From NCBI GenBank assembly GCA_905221605.1, contig CAJNDS010002331.1:1-64000 (forward strand): a stretch of 64,000 nt of DNA, in the 5' to 3' direction. The translations under genes were made by a program, and so were the position numbers. The stretch is from Symbiodinium natans. Lineage: Eukaryota > Sar > Dinophyceae > Suessiales > Symbiodiniaceae. Shown one piece after another: positions 11,202 to 24,100 of this stretch (position 1 is its first letter; every line of letters begins with the position of its first letter). Under the pieces are notes generated by a model. The model saw nothing but the letters and a program-made list of their open reading frames with translations, did not search any database and was not told the origin of the DNA.

Positions 11202-14200
11202 AAAACTTCCCTTAAACCCCACCAACCACCTTACACTTCCCTAAGCCCCGAACCCTAAACCGTCGCCACCCCCAAACCCTAAGCTTCCAGAAGCCCTCCC
11301 AAATGGGGTTTACGATATTAGGGAGGTCCTGATTACAAGGACTCCTGCCATTTTGGGGTTTCTACTTGGGGTCCTTTTATTTTCGTAAACTTATTGGGAT
11401 CCTTATCATAAGGGAATCCCACTATTTTGGGGTTCATATTTAGGGTCCCTTAGTTTCGTACACTCCCATAAATTCGCAGCTCTTCGTAGCGCCAGCCCAA
11501 GCGTCGATGGCAGAGCCGCCCCGGGCGAAGGCCCCCAAGCGCTGGCCCTTCTTGACACTCACCCCGGCCTCGTGCTAAACAATTCGACTCGGCTTTCGGG
11601 GGCTGATGATCGTGTAATTACATAGGCCGTAGAGGAATAATACGACTAGCCGGGTTTTGGGGGGTTTAGTGTTTAGGGCTTCGGGTGTTTGGGGCAGTTT
11701 AGGGGTCGAAGAGGTGAGAACGGGGCTTAGTATGGGTTTAGGGTTTGGGGTTTTGGGTTTAGGGTATTCTTGAAGATTCTGAAGCACCCTCAAGCTCTAA
11801 GGGTAGTTTCATGGTCCCTTAGTGTGGGCCCTTACACCCGGACCGCGTAAAAACCCTATACAACCCCAGTGCCCTTACATCAGAACCCCTCTAAAGGAGG
11901 TAAGGGACCATACTAAGGGCCCATGCAACTAACCTTAGACAAGCCGAAACTCCAAAACACTAAGCCTCAGAAGGGAGTTAGTAGGCTTCAGGTTGGTTTA
12001 GGAAGTGTCTGGCATCTTTACAACCCTGAGCCCTTTTGGGGCATTGAAGGAATTGAGGGTTTCGAGGAGGAGGATAGTGACCGCTTGGGGATAGGTGATG
12101 TAGGTTCTGCATGGGGGAACACCCAAGAGCGGCAACTCCTTGCAGCCCTTACAACAGAAAAGACAGAGTTTGCTGAAGATATATAGTGGTGCACATGATA
12201 TTACTTAGAGGGGAACTCATTTAGAGACTCTACCATATGTGAGGCTGTTCCTTCAGAGCATCATCTCTGAAAAGTGCAAGTTGGTCTGCTCACGGTTTCG
12301 CAAGAATGCCAACTTCACGTGAAGAGTGTAGGCGAGGGAGGGCGCACCGGCATACAAAACCACGAAACATAAACTCCAATGCTTGACGGTTCTCGTAGAA
12401 TCCTTTCAACGAACTTGATGGTTCTTCGACTGTGGCTGAGATGGCGCCTCATGATTCTTCAGGTATAACGAACAAAAAAGAACCAAACAGTCATGTCCAA
12501 AGCCGGTCTCTCTTCTGCGACACCCCTAAACCCTGAATCCTAAACCCCCGAATCGGCATCTCATCTGCTGGGTGAGAGGCGCGCAGGTTCGGCTCCAAAC
12601 GGATCGAATCCACGGTGACCCCCCCTGCAGAACCATGGCTCAACACTTCTTATTCTGGGGTCCTTGCTCAGGGGAACCAGTAGAATCCAGGGTTCCCCTG
12701 TAACCTAGGAGATGCGAAGCGTGAGGGCTTGGGGTTTAGGACGCCCAAAAGCGCATGGATAATATCCTTGTTTCGATGAGGTCCAGATCGCGCAGGTAGG
12801 CCACATTCCCTGCCACCCATGGCGGATGACTTAGTGCGCTGAAGGGCTTTAGGGTTGAGCGCCGGTTTGAGGCCCACACTGCTGCTGAAGGCTCTGCGGA
12901 GCGCATCCAGGGCTGCCTGCTCGCAGAACATCAGCAGCCGAGCAGCAGAGCCTTGCCAGGCGGCGTTGTCCGTCCGGGGTCGCCGATCTCCCAGCCGGAG
13001 TCCGCAAAGGCCGCTATGTAGCCGAGGAGCTTAGGGCCTGATCGGGCCGCACGCCGCTCCATGTAGCGCTTGAGTTTAGGGTTTAGGGTTGGGGGACTTA
13101 AAACGGGCCAGGGTTTAGGGTTTAGGGTTTGGGGTTAGGGGTTTAGGGGTTCATATAGAGATTGTTATTTTACATGTCTTCATTTTTTCTTAAGCAAATA
13201 GTAGACTACTGCTTCTCAAGGTAGAAGGGTCTTCCAGCTATGTAAGTAGGTCAGCAAGTGGTAGCTAAACTTAAGGGGTGGCGAACCCTAAGCCCAAAGC
13301 CCTAAACCCTAAGCTGTACGCCCTAAGCCCTCAACCCCAAGCCCCAGACCCTTACCCCAGCCCACAGACAGGATGCGGGTTCTGAACCAGGGGGGTCTTA
13401 TACCCTGAACCACACCGTTTCGAGATGTAGGGCTTGAGGGTTGAAGGGCTTGAGGGTTGAAGGGAGCTTAAGAGATCAGGGGTTAAGGGTTTTCAGGGGT
13501 GTAAGGGGCTTAAAAGGGGGTCTAAGGGCGTTTGGGAGTCTAAGGGGTTGGGTTTAAGGAGATGAGTTTCAGGGCTTTCGGGGGCTTAAGGGAGGGGGCC
13601 CCCGGGGTGGTCAGGTAGCCCCAGTAGTCCCCCTTGTTTGGCCACGAAAGGTTCGCCAAACTTACTTACTTACTCGAAGCCACGCCTCCTTTAGGGTTTA
13701 GGGTTTAGGGTTTAGGGTTTAGAGGGTTTAGGGTTTAGGGTTTAGGGTTTAGGGTTCAGGGTTCAGGGTTTAGGGTTTAGGCTTTAGGGTTTAAATGTGG
13801 AGGTTGTAGGAACCGTTTTTTTAAGCCAACATTGCCAGTTGCTAGATAGCTTGCAGGGGAGCGCTTCATTGCTCTTTTGCCAATGATGACCGAGCCCTGC
13901 TTAGAATCGGGAGGGGGGGGGGGGGGGTTCACACCCTAAACTCCCCTAAACCCTAAACCCTAAACCCCCCTAAACCCTAAACCCTAAACCCTAAACCCTA
14001 CCGAAACTGAAACCCGAAACCCGAAACCCGAAACCCGACACCTTGGTAGCTGACGAACACTCCCTGAGTCCACACCCTCAGACCCCCATGAAGCAGACGT
14101 CTTCAATGAGTTTGTGCCAGAAACTTTACAGGTTTCTAAGCCCCAAAGGATCCATGTACCTAACTATTATATACTTGGGCCTTAAAGCACCTCCAAGACA

Positions 14201-17200
14201 GGGACCCTAGGGCCCAAGCATATACTAATGAGGTACTTGGACCCTTGGGGAAGGTTAAGAACGCAGGCTTCCAATTTTTGCTTAGGGTTGTTACATGGTC
14301 CCTTTATATGGGCCCATAAAAATGGACCCCCTTATTTAGGGTTTAAGTTAGGGTTTAGGGTTTAGGGTTAGGGTTTAGGGTTTAGGGTTGTTATATACCC
14401 CAGACCAAATCAGGGCCCATACTTCAGAAACGTTTAAAGGGAGGAAGGGCCCATGAACCTCCACTAGCGAAGCCGATTGAGACACCCCTCACCCCCTAAA
14501 CCCTAAACCCTAAACCTAAACCCTAAAGCTTTTCCAACTTGTGAGCCAAGTACCCATGGCCTACGATGACCACTGCCTCGCAGACGGGCCGCGCGAATCC
14601 TGAGAGGGGTCTCCTTAGGGTTTAGGGTTTAGGGTTTAGGGTGCAGGGTTTAGGGTTTAGGGTTTAGGGTTTAGAGTTTAGGGTTTAGGGTTTAGGGTCT
14701 GGGGTCTGGGGTTTATGGTTCAGGGTTTAGGGTTGCTGAACAAGATCCCGTGAAACTAAAGTCAGAGCTGTTGGGGTCCAGGAATTGTCGGCCTTAGGAC
14801 TGGGGTTGAGGGTCCGGGTTTCAAGGTGTCAAGGTTCTTCATTACACTCTGAACTTCTCATCTCTTAGCCGTTGAGCACGATGCTTCCTGCAGGAATTCA
14901 CGGACTATCCACCCCCCCAACCATGGAAAGTTTAAACCAACCCCCCACCCTAACGCAGTGATTCCCAGCCTCTGTAACCCCAGCATTGACAAACCTGAAA
15001 GTTTGAACAATAGCTAGGCGCCTTAAGGGCCTAAGGTCTGTAACAGCCAGTCTAATTTCAGGTCTAAGCTCCACAGTTCACCTGCAACCCTCTACCCAAA
15101 TTGGACTACTGGGAGGTTCATGGGTAGTTACAAGTAGGGCTGTAATTATGGCAACTGAAATGAGAGCCTCATCTAGGGTACTTATAACCCCACTTCTAAC
15201 TACCCATAAACCTCCCAGTGGATCAGTCCGGGCCGCACTTTCGATCACCGCCACTGCCCTCCGATTACGCGTGAGGATGTTGACGGAAGAAAAGATGTAG
15301 GGCTTCACCTTTCCACACACACGTCCGACATCCCGGGTGCACCCTGGTGGTTTCTGAAATTGGGGGGCGGGGGGGGGGGGGAGGGGTTGCCTTTTTGGAG
15401 TCCCTTTAAAACGGGAATCCTAGCTTTTTGGGGGGGGTCCCCATTGAGGCCTTCGGAACTTCTTTTCGAAAGGTAGCCGGTTGGAGGGGCCGATGGGGGG
15501 GGTGAAGTGGGGGTTCAGGGATTCGGGCTTGTGGGTTTAAGGGTCAGGGCTGCTGGCTGCTTGCCCTAAACCCTAAACCCTAAACCCTAAACCCCAAACC
15601 CTAAACCCTAATTAAACCCTAAACCCTACCAGCCCGACCCTAGTGGGCAATCAGCGCCCCAAAATGGCCGGCCAGGGGCCGGCCTAATGACCCCCCAATT
15701 CGGGACGGGGATAGGCTCGGAGGTACCGCCCACCAGCCCGACCCTAAACCCTAGACCCTAGACCCTGATCCTAAACCCTAAACCCTTCCACCCTGTAGAA
15801 GCACTGGAGGGATGTACTGAACCGCGAACCTGCGATGTAGGGGGCGGTGTGGCGCTTAGGGGTTTAGGGTTTAGGGGTTTAGGGGTTTAGGGGTTTAGGG
15901 GTTTAGGGGTTTAGGGGTTTAGGGGTTTAGGGGTTTAGGGTTTAGGGGTTTAGGGTTTCGGGTTCAGGGTTTAGGGGTGCTGTTCTGATGGTGAACTTTT
16001 GGGTCTTAAGGGCTCTCAGGGGTTCTTGAGGTTTAGGGGTCTTTGGTTTTACTGAGAAGCTGTAGGGTTGAGACCCCGTGTTTCAACCACCAACCCTGAA
16101 ACCTAAACCCTAAATCCAAAACCCAAAACCCTAACCCTAAACCCCAAACCCTAAACTCAAACCGAAACTCTCAAACCGTCATGCCCTCAAATCGACCAGC
16201 CCGAATTCCCTCGAGTAAACCACAAGCGAGGACCAGCCCGTGGAGCAGCTTGGGGTTTAGGGTTTACGGTTTAGGGCTTAGGGTTTAGGGTTTCGGGTTA
16301 GGGTTTAGGGTTTAGGGTTGAGGGCTAGGGTTTAGGGTTTAGGGGCTGTCCTTGAGCTTGCCACTACGCCGAGGCTTTTTTCGTGGTGACACTCTAGCCT
16401 GCTTCGAGGGTTTGAAGGGCAGACACGTCTTGCCTAAACCCTAAACCCTAAACCCTAAACCCTAAACCCTAAACCCTAAACCCTGAACCCCAAACCCTAA
16501 ACCCCGAAAAAGGCTTCTGGATCTGGGTGCTTAGGCAAGACAATATTGGGGACAAGGGGTTGAGGATGAGGGGTTCAGGCGGGAGGGAATAATTGCGAAT
16601 ACTATTCCCTCATGGTTCTTTGCAACTTTACTATAACAAACCCAAAACCCTGTTCTAACTATTCACACCCCTATATTACGTTGCGGGCCAAGCTGCTGTG
16701 ATACTGTAGCGATGCTGATCCAGTAGCGCCAGCGACAAGAGCTTGCCGGCCTCTGCATGCCAATTCTCTCCTAAAGCCCTCAAACTCTTTCCGAAACGAA
16801 ACCCTAAACCCTAAACCCTAAATCCTAAACCCTAAACCCTAAACCCCTAAACCCTAAACCCTAAATGCTAAACCCTAAACCCTACACCCTAAACCCTGAG
16901 CCCTAAAACCCTAAACCCTAAGCCCCCCATGTATGATACGGGGCCCGTACATGTAGGGGTCACAGATCACGGCAGGCGCCGTATGGTCTAGACTTTAGGC
17001 AAGCCTCAAGCAACCTCGACTCCTCCGATACAGTTTAAACTTTGCTATCTATCTTAATTTATATATGTATATACATGTATTCATTTTTGTTTATACGGTC
17101 TAGAACACGTATATGACATTGTTGACAGGTGTACACTAATACACTCCATCTGGGATTCCATCTCCCTCTTTATGGCAGGGTGGTGTGTGAGGCCGTTAGC

Positions 17201-19873
17201 CTCGATGGTGGTCCATTTAGGGTGTAGGGTTCAGGGTGAGCGTTGAGAGTTCGGTCTTGAAGTCTCAACTGTAGTTCTGATCGTGGTATTAGGAGTACGT
17301 AATACACAGTATCAAAGAGCAGAGCTACTTGTGCTTCACGGGTTTAGTTCAGGTTGCTGCTTGTTTCAAGCGCGCTCGAGTTTGTATAGGGTTGAGCGGA
17401 AGGTCTTAGGTGTTCTAGGGTTCAGTGATCAAAGGGCTGTGGTTTTGCGTTCCATGCCTGGGGAACGGGATGTGCAATAGGATTGAAGTTCGGACTGTGG
17501 ACCTCCAAAGAGTTCATTGTTTCCAGACTTCGAAATGCTTAAAATTCCCCCAGCTTCCTTATAAGGGCAGTATAAGGATTATTATTCTTCATGTTTGGGG
17601 AATTCTTAAGCAAACAGTAGCAGAAGAGAGCCAAAGGCCCCAAAACCTGAAACCCGAACCCGGAAGCCCCAAGTAGCCCACTATAGGGGCCTTGATACTT
17701 GCAATAGGCTTTGTGTTTTTGGAGGGGGTTCGTATAGTATATTTATAAAGGAACCATCAGGGAATACTATTAGCAATGATTAGCCCCAAACCCTAAACCC
17801 TAAACCCCTATATTAGTGCCAAGCAGCGATGGGCGCGTGGTAGCAATGGTAGTCCGCTGGGGCTAGGTACATCATTGCTGCCTCAGGTTTCCGGGTTTAC
17901 CGGGTTCAGGGTGGCCCTAAACCCTAGACCCTAAACCCTAAACCCTAAACCCGAAACCCTAAACCCTAAACCCTAAACCCTAAACCCCTAACACCTTAAG
18001 CCTAGACTCCATGTTGGAAGGGAGCCTCCTAACACTCGCCATCGGGGTCCAGGGGGAAACCGTCCCACGAGGGCTGCTTCATCGCTTAGGGCCTTTGAGT
18101 CGAGGAGTTGGGGGTGTAAGAAACCCTAACCCCTAAACACCCTACACCCTAAACCCTAAACCCTAAACCCTAAACCCTAAACCAGGTGATTTGCAGCACA
18201 CTGCCCAGAAATTGAGGCAACGTAGGTGTTTTCAGAAGGACACGAATCGTGTCTGAGAGCAGCTCCATGGCATCGAGTGCAGAAGATCTTGTCCCCTCTA
18301 AAGCCAAATTTCGGACACCCAAGGTACCCTCAAACGCAGGTCCCTTGCGGGCGTAGTACGACAAACTCCACCAAGAAAACCAATCAGGAACTACTAGATT
18401 CGAGACGTGCTCTTCTGGTGCAGAGAAGCCTAGACTTTAGGGTTTAGGGCCTAGTAATCCACGGGCCTGAGGACCAAGTCAACAGCCGGAATTGCGGAGC
18501 GGGATGCTGGATGACTCCTGTACTCCTGCGCATCTGGAAGGCCAACATCGTCCAAGCGCCACGCATCGTTCTTCAGAACCTGCGAACGCTTCTCGAGGCA
18601 CAATTTATGGCACTTCCAAGAAATATAGCCAGCTAAACTCAGGATGGCCTCCGGAACCTCTACAGAACAACTTGACCCTTCGTGCCGGGACTTGGTGAAT
18701 CCGAAGGGATCCTTGAGGCCCTAAGGGGTCCAGGGCAGGAGGGTTACATGTATCTCGGAACCCATTCCTTGTGGGTGCAAGAGCAGGTTTAGGGTTTAGG
18801 ATTGAATCGACACATATGCGGCCGATTTGGCCCCAAACCCCAAACCTTAAAGCACCCTCAACCCTAAACCCTATAAACCCTAAAAGCTCTAAACCCTATA
18901 AACACCCCATGAAATCCTTGTAAGCCCAAAACCCTAAACCCGAAATAAACTTGAATCTGGTTTGGAAACCCTGATGGTGCTGCCTTTGGCATGGCGTCCG
19001 CTGAATCCTCGGCACTTGCCAGCCAAACCCTAAACCCTAAACCCTAAACCCTAAACCCTAAACCCTAAACCCTAAACCCTAAACCCTAAACCCTAAACCC
19101 TAAACCCTAAACCCTAAAATAAACCCCAACCCCTACACCCTAAAAAGCCTCAACCCTATAACTATACACCCTAAACTGGCCCTAACCCCGCTACGCTCAG
19201 TTCTTTGGTTGCTGATGGCTCCAAAAGCCCAGGCTTCTCAGATTTCTTAGTTTTATGTAACATGTTTGTGCCTGAGGCACTGCTTGTTTTTCCTTATTTT
19301 TGGGTGTGACATAGGGTTAGTTTTAGGGTTTAAGGGCTTCTGAGGAAACCCACACCCCAAGAAAAGGGGAATAAGGGCATAGCCGGGGTCCTAGAACCAG
19401 ACGGCACCGTGCCCCAAGAGGAGCCCGAAAAGGGTACCCTAAACCCTAAACCCTAAACCCTAAACCCTAAACCCTAAGCCCTAAGCCCTAAAGCCTAAAC
19501 CAACAATCTCCAGGCGTCGAACCACGTGACCACAGCTGTGGCCGGAGCGACGACGAGGCTGTCGCCCAAATTCTGCTCCGGAGCCTGGGATAATAGAGGG
19601 GCCTTCATAATTCGAATAGGGTTTAGGGTTTAGGGTTTAGGGTTTAGGGTTTAGGGTTTAGGGTTTAGGGTTTAGAGTCCGCCGACCCTGGCGGCGAGTT
19701 GGATGGGAAAAGGAGGTGAAAACCTCCCTCTTTCCCTCCTTACCCTCCCAAAAACCCGGGGGGGGGGTAGGGGGGGGTACCCCGCCAGCTTTTCCGTGGA
19801 GGAACAGGCCACCCACACCGCGTAAACTCATGGACCATAGGCGTTTTCGCACAGGGCATAGGGGCTCTTTTGG

Positions 19874-19971
<98 letters not shown>

Positions 19972-21144
19972 CAGGAACCGCAAACAAAATCACCAAACTC
20001 CTGCGGGGTCGGCGGCTTGAGCCGGAGGCTCTTAAATCCGGCCCCCGCGCCGCCCGTGGTCCAGGGCGGAGCCCGCGTCGCACTAAAGCGCTAGCTTTAA
20101 GGGGCGAGCGCCCGAGCCGCCGACCCCGCCCAAAATTGCTTCAAATTCGCGCGGGGCCCTTCGGGAGGCCTCCGAAACGGCATCCAAGGGGACGCAACAC
20201 GCGGTGGTGCGAAAAGCACGAAAACCTCGTAAAAACCATGGGTTTTTACAAAAAACCGAGGCCACAAAACACCCGCAGCACCCCATTAAACCCTCACGGG
20301 CGCGCATCATTGACCCTAGCTTTTCACATGGGGCGCGCGCCAGGCCGAAACCATGTTTTTCAAGGTTTGGGGGGGGTACCGGAAGCCCAAAACCAGGCGA
20401 GCATCATGAGCATCAGCAGCCCTGGCCCGCGGACCCAAGGCAAGAAAAAACGCTGAAAAACGCTGAAATCACCGTAAATACCGTGTTTTTATGAGGGTTT
20501 TCACGCGTGCCTCCGACCCCCACCCTTGTTGCCCTTGACCCGCCCCCAAAGTGCGCATCATCGAAACCCACGTCGGGGGGGGGGTCTGCTGATGCTGCTG
20601 ATGCGCGGGGGTCCGGGGCATCATCGAGCCATCGTTTCTCATGTGGGCTTCGTGGGCCTCCGGGCCCACGGCCCAGAGACCCAGCTGATGCTCATGATGC
20701 TCGGTTTGGGGGGGTGTTCCAACAGCAGAAAACCTCGTAAATACCGAGTGTTTTGTGGGTCCACGTAAAAACGCCCCTAAAATCGCTCATTTTACGCGCT
20801 CGAACGGCTTCGTGCCTACAAAACACCCGAACAGCAGGACCCCGAATGCCCTTAAGGGCATTCGGGGTCTTGCTTTTGGGGGTTTCGTGGGCACGCAAGC
20901 GTTCAAGCACATACAATCGGCGTGTTTAAGGGGGTTTTGGATGGCCTGGGGGAGGCCGCTGATGCTCATGATGCTCCCTTCCTGGGTCCCAAAAGGCTTC
21001 CCAAGCCCAAAAACACGTGTTTACAGCGTTTTCTGAAGGTTTTTCGAAGGCAAAACGCATGCATAGAATGCTTTTAAGGCCCCCAAACCAACCCCACTGA
21101 TGCTCCTGATGCGGGTGCGCGCGCGCGCGCGCGGCGCGCGCGCG

Positions 21145-21192
<48 letters not shown>

Positions 21193-24100
21193 GGGGTGGC
21201 GAAGGCAGGAGAAAGAGAGACAAAGAGAAGGAGAGGACAAAGACACGGGAAAGAGAAGACAGTGCCAAGGTTCAAGGTTTCGTGCTTTGGGGGGCGGGGG
21301 CCGGCCCGTGCCGCTAGGCCTGAAATTTAGGGTTTAGGGGTTTTTGGGGGGTAAGATAGTACAATGACAAAGGGGCCATAAGGCAATACTATATCTGGGC
21401 CCTTATAATTCGAATAGGGTTTTGGGGGGTTACTATCGTATAATTACAAAGGGACCATAAGGGAATACTGTTAGAAATTTTTCCGAGCCCTGTGGGAAGT
21501 AAACCCGCAATGCAATCTGAAGGCGGGCTCATAGGGCAGAGAGTGTGGGGTTGAGGGCTTTTGGGTCTACAGATTCAGGCTTGCAGCTTGGTGGTTTAGG
21601 GGATATTTTCGGGCCTAGAAGAGTTTAGGGCCGAAACCCAACAACGCCTGAGGTGGCGTGTTTTGACGTTTGAACTCTGTACAGGCCCTTGCGGCTTTGA
21701 TGCTCCAAAGGGCTCCCGTGGCTGTGTCTCTAGAGTCATTGGAAAGTGAAGGCTTGCTAGGATGGCCCTTGACGCCCTCTGAAAAATATTCCTGAACATG
21801 ATCCTACTAAACCCAATAAGGGAAAGATGCCTCGTTTCATGGCTTTAGGGTTTAAGGTTTACTTGCAGGATCATGGGACTTGGTACGTAGGGTTACCAGG
21901 ACTCGAATTCGGGGTATAAGTCGATCTAACTATAGTTGCCCTAACCAGAACCCTACTTACTAAGTCCCCTGATCCTTTAGAAGTGTAGGGCTTAGGGTTC
22001 ATGAAGGTTGCTAGGCCACAGACGCGAAGGCGTAGTCCCGTGTGAAGAAGTCATTCGCCGAGATGTACCTGGGCTGGGGAGTTTCCCCAACCCTGTAAGC
22101 CCTGAACCCCAAACCCTAAACCTAAACCCTAAACCCTAAACCCTAAACCCTAAACCCTAAACCCTAAACTCTAAACCCTAAACCCTGAACCCTAACCCTA
22201 AACCCTAAACCCTAAACTAAACGCTAAACCCTAAACCCTAAACCCAAACCCTAAACCCGAAACCCTAAACCCTAAACCCTACACCTACTGTAAACCCTAA
22301 CCCTAGACCCTGAACCCCCATTTCCTTCGAGTGCCCTCCTTACACATCTGTGCCCGCCCTTTCTAAGGCCTGTGCTCCGTTGCTTTGCCTGTATCAAAAA
22401 GCTCCCGATTGGAGACCCCAAGGACAAAAAAGGTCAACAGCAGATTCTGGTTAAAGTGGTCCTAATACCCAAACTCTAAACCTGCACTTAGCCTAAAGAC
22501 AACACCCGAAAGCCCACAAGCCCGCACCCCTGAGCTCCCAAACCGAACACCACAAACACCCAAAACCATAAAAAACTTAAACCCCAAACCTCGAACCCTT
22601 ATCAGCAAACCCTGAACCCTACCCCAAAACCCTAAAGAACCCTGAGACCATCTGACACCCCAAACCCTGAGACCACCAAAGCCCCGTAAGAACCCTAACC
22701 CGTAAAGGCCCGTAAACCCTGGACCCCAAACCCTAACCCCTGTAACCTCAAAAGAACTGAACCGCCACCTTTGACAGAGGGGCTCCACTGGCGCTTTCGA
22801 CCAAGGCCACGGGTCCTCATAGGAGCAGGGGTTGAGGGTTTAAGGTTTAGGGTTTAGGGTTTAGGGTTTAGGGTTTAAGGTTTAGCGGTTTAGGGTTTTG
22901 CCGCAGAGTTCGGGGTTCAGGCGGATTCAGAAGGTAGTCTTGAGGGCACAGAGCTTGGGACTTCTGGGGTGCAGAGCTTGGGGTTCAGGGTTTGGGGGTT
23001 GAGGTTTTGGGCGGATTGGCCACCTACTGTGATGAATAACAACCAAAAACTAAACTAAACTTACCCTGCGCATAGAAGATGTCTGCCCAGCCTGATCCTT
23101 CTCTGCAGACCCCTCTTTGCGGCTTAGGGATTGTGTTTAGAGGCGACGATGCTGCCATCCCAACCCGGAAAGCCCGCGTTGTGATCCTCATGACTTCTGT
23201 CAGACATGGAGGTAGACGCATGCTCAAGCCCAGAGCCTGAAACCCTGCTCGGGGACAAGCCCATGACTGCGAAGAAAGAAACACCTCAAGTCAAGTCCAT
23301 ATTATGAATCCAGCAAAACACTGACCCCCTCTCACCCCGCAACCCCCCCAAACTCAAGCCTTAAGCTCTGCAGGTAGCCCTAAACCCTAAACCCTAAACC
23401 CTAAACCCTAAGCCCTCAAACGCTGGCCGGGGCGCTAAGGGCACCCCCCAGTGCGCGCAGAAGCTCTTGACTTCTGTGGCCGGATCTTTGCCCAGCCTCT
23501 GCTTCTTCGGGGGTTAGGGTTTAGGGTTTAGGGTTTCGGGTTTAGGGTTCAGGGTTTAGGGTTTGGGTTTAGGGGAAGAAAGTTAAACTGTTTGGGCTTG
23601 AAGCTTAGTGTGTTATCCAGTGGCGCGCACTTGCGGAGAGACTTATACCAGTCCATGAAATGTCCGGCAAGGAGGGTCTACAAGGATTCATGTTGTTAAG
23701 AGGGTTTAGGGTTTAGGGTTTCGGTTTTAGGGGTTTAAGGCTTGCGCAGGCTTCCGGATTTGTGGCTTGGGATGGGTTACTTCTGGAACCCTAAAGAAGC
23801 TTTGGGAGCCTGAGGGAACATCAGGGATTACCTACCCCTTTGCGGGGCTTCAATGTTCGGAAACGTTTAGTTTTCTCCGCATCGTTGAGGGTATTAAAAA
23901 GGGCCATAGTTTAGGTCCAGCCTTACATGCTCCGCAAAAACAGCTCTTGTGTCTTGGCGTGCTTTTAACCCAAACTTGCCCAGAGACTCCAAAACCCCTT
24001 AATTAAGGAATATACCTTAAATCATATTAGGGCTCCTATTACAATTTAAGGTATATTCCTTAATTAAGGGGTTTTGGAGTCTCTGGGTAAGAAGCCCTGA

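Noticed and set aside
19658-20456. Long frames of poly-Pro or poly-Gly (also at 1768-2241, 21021-21330, 39756-40191)
   Set aside because: They are translations of homopolymer C or G tracts and are open on both strands.
21596-21799. Minus-strand 67-codon frame between two PSD exons
   Set aside because: The flanking PSD exons join in phase and in family register without it.
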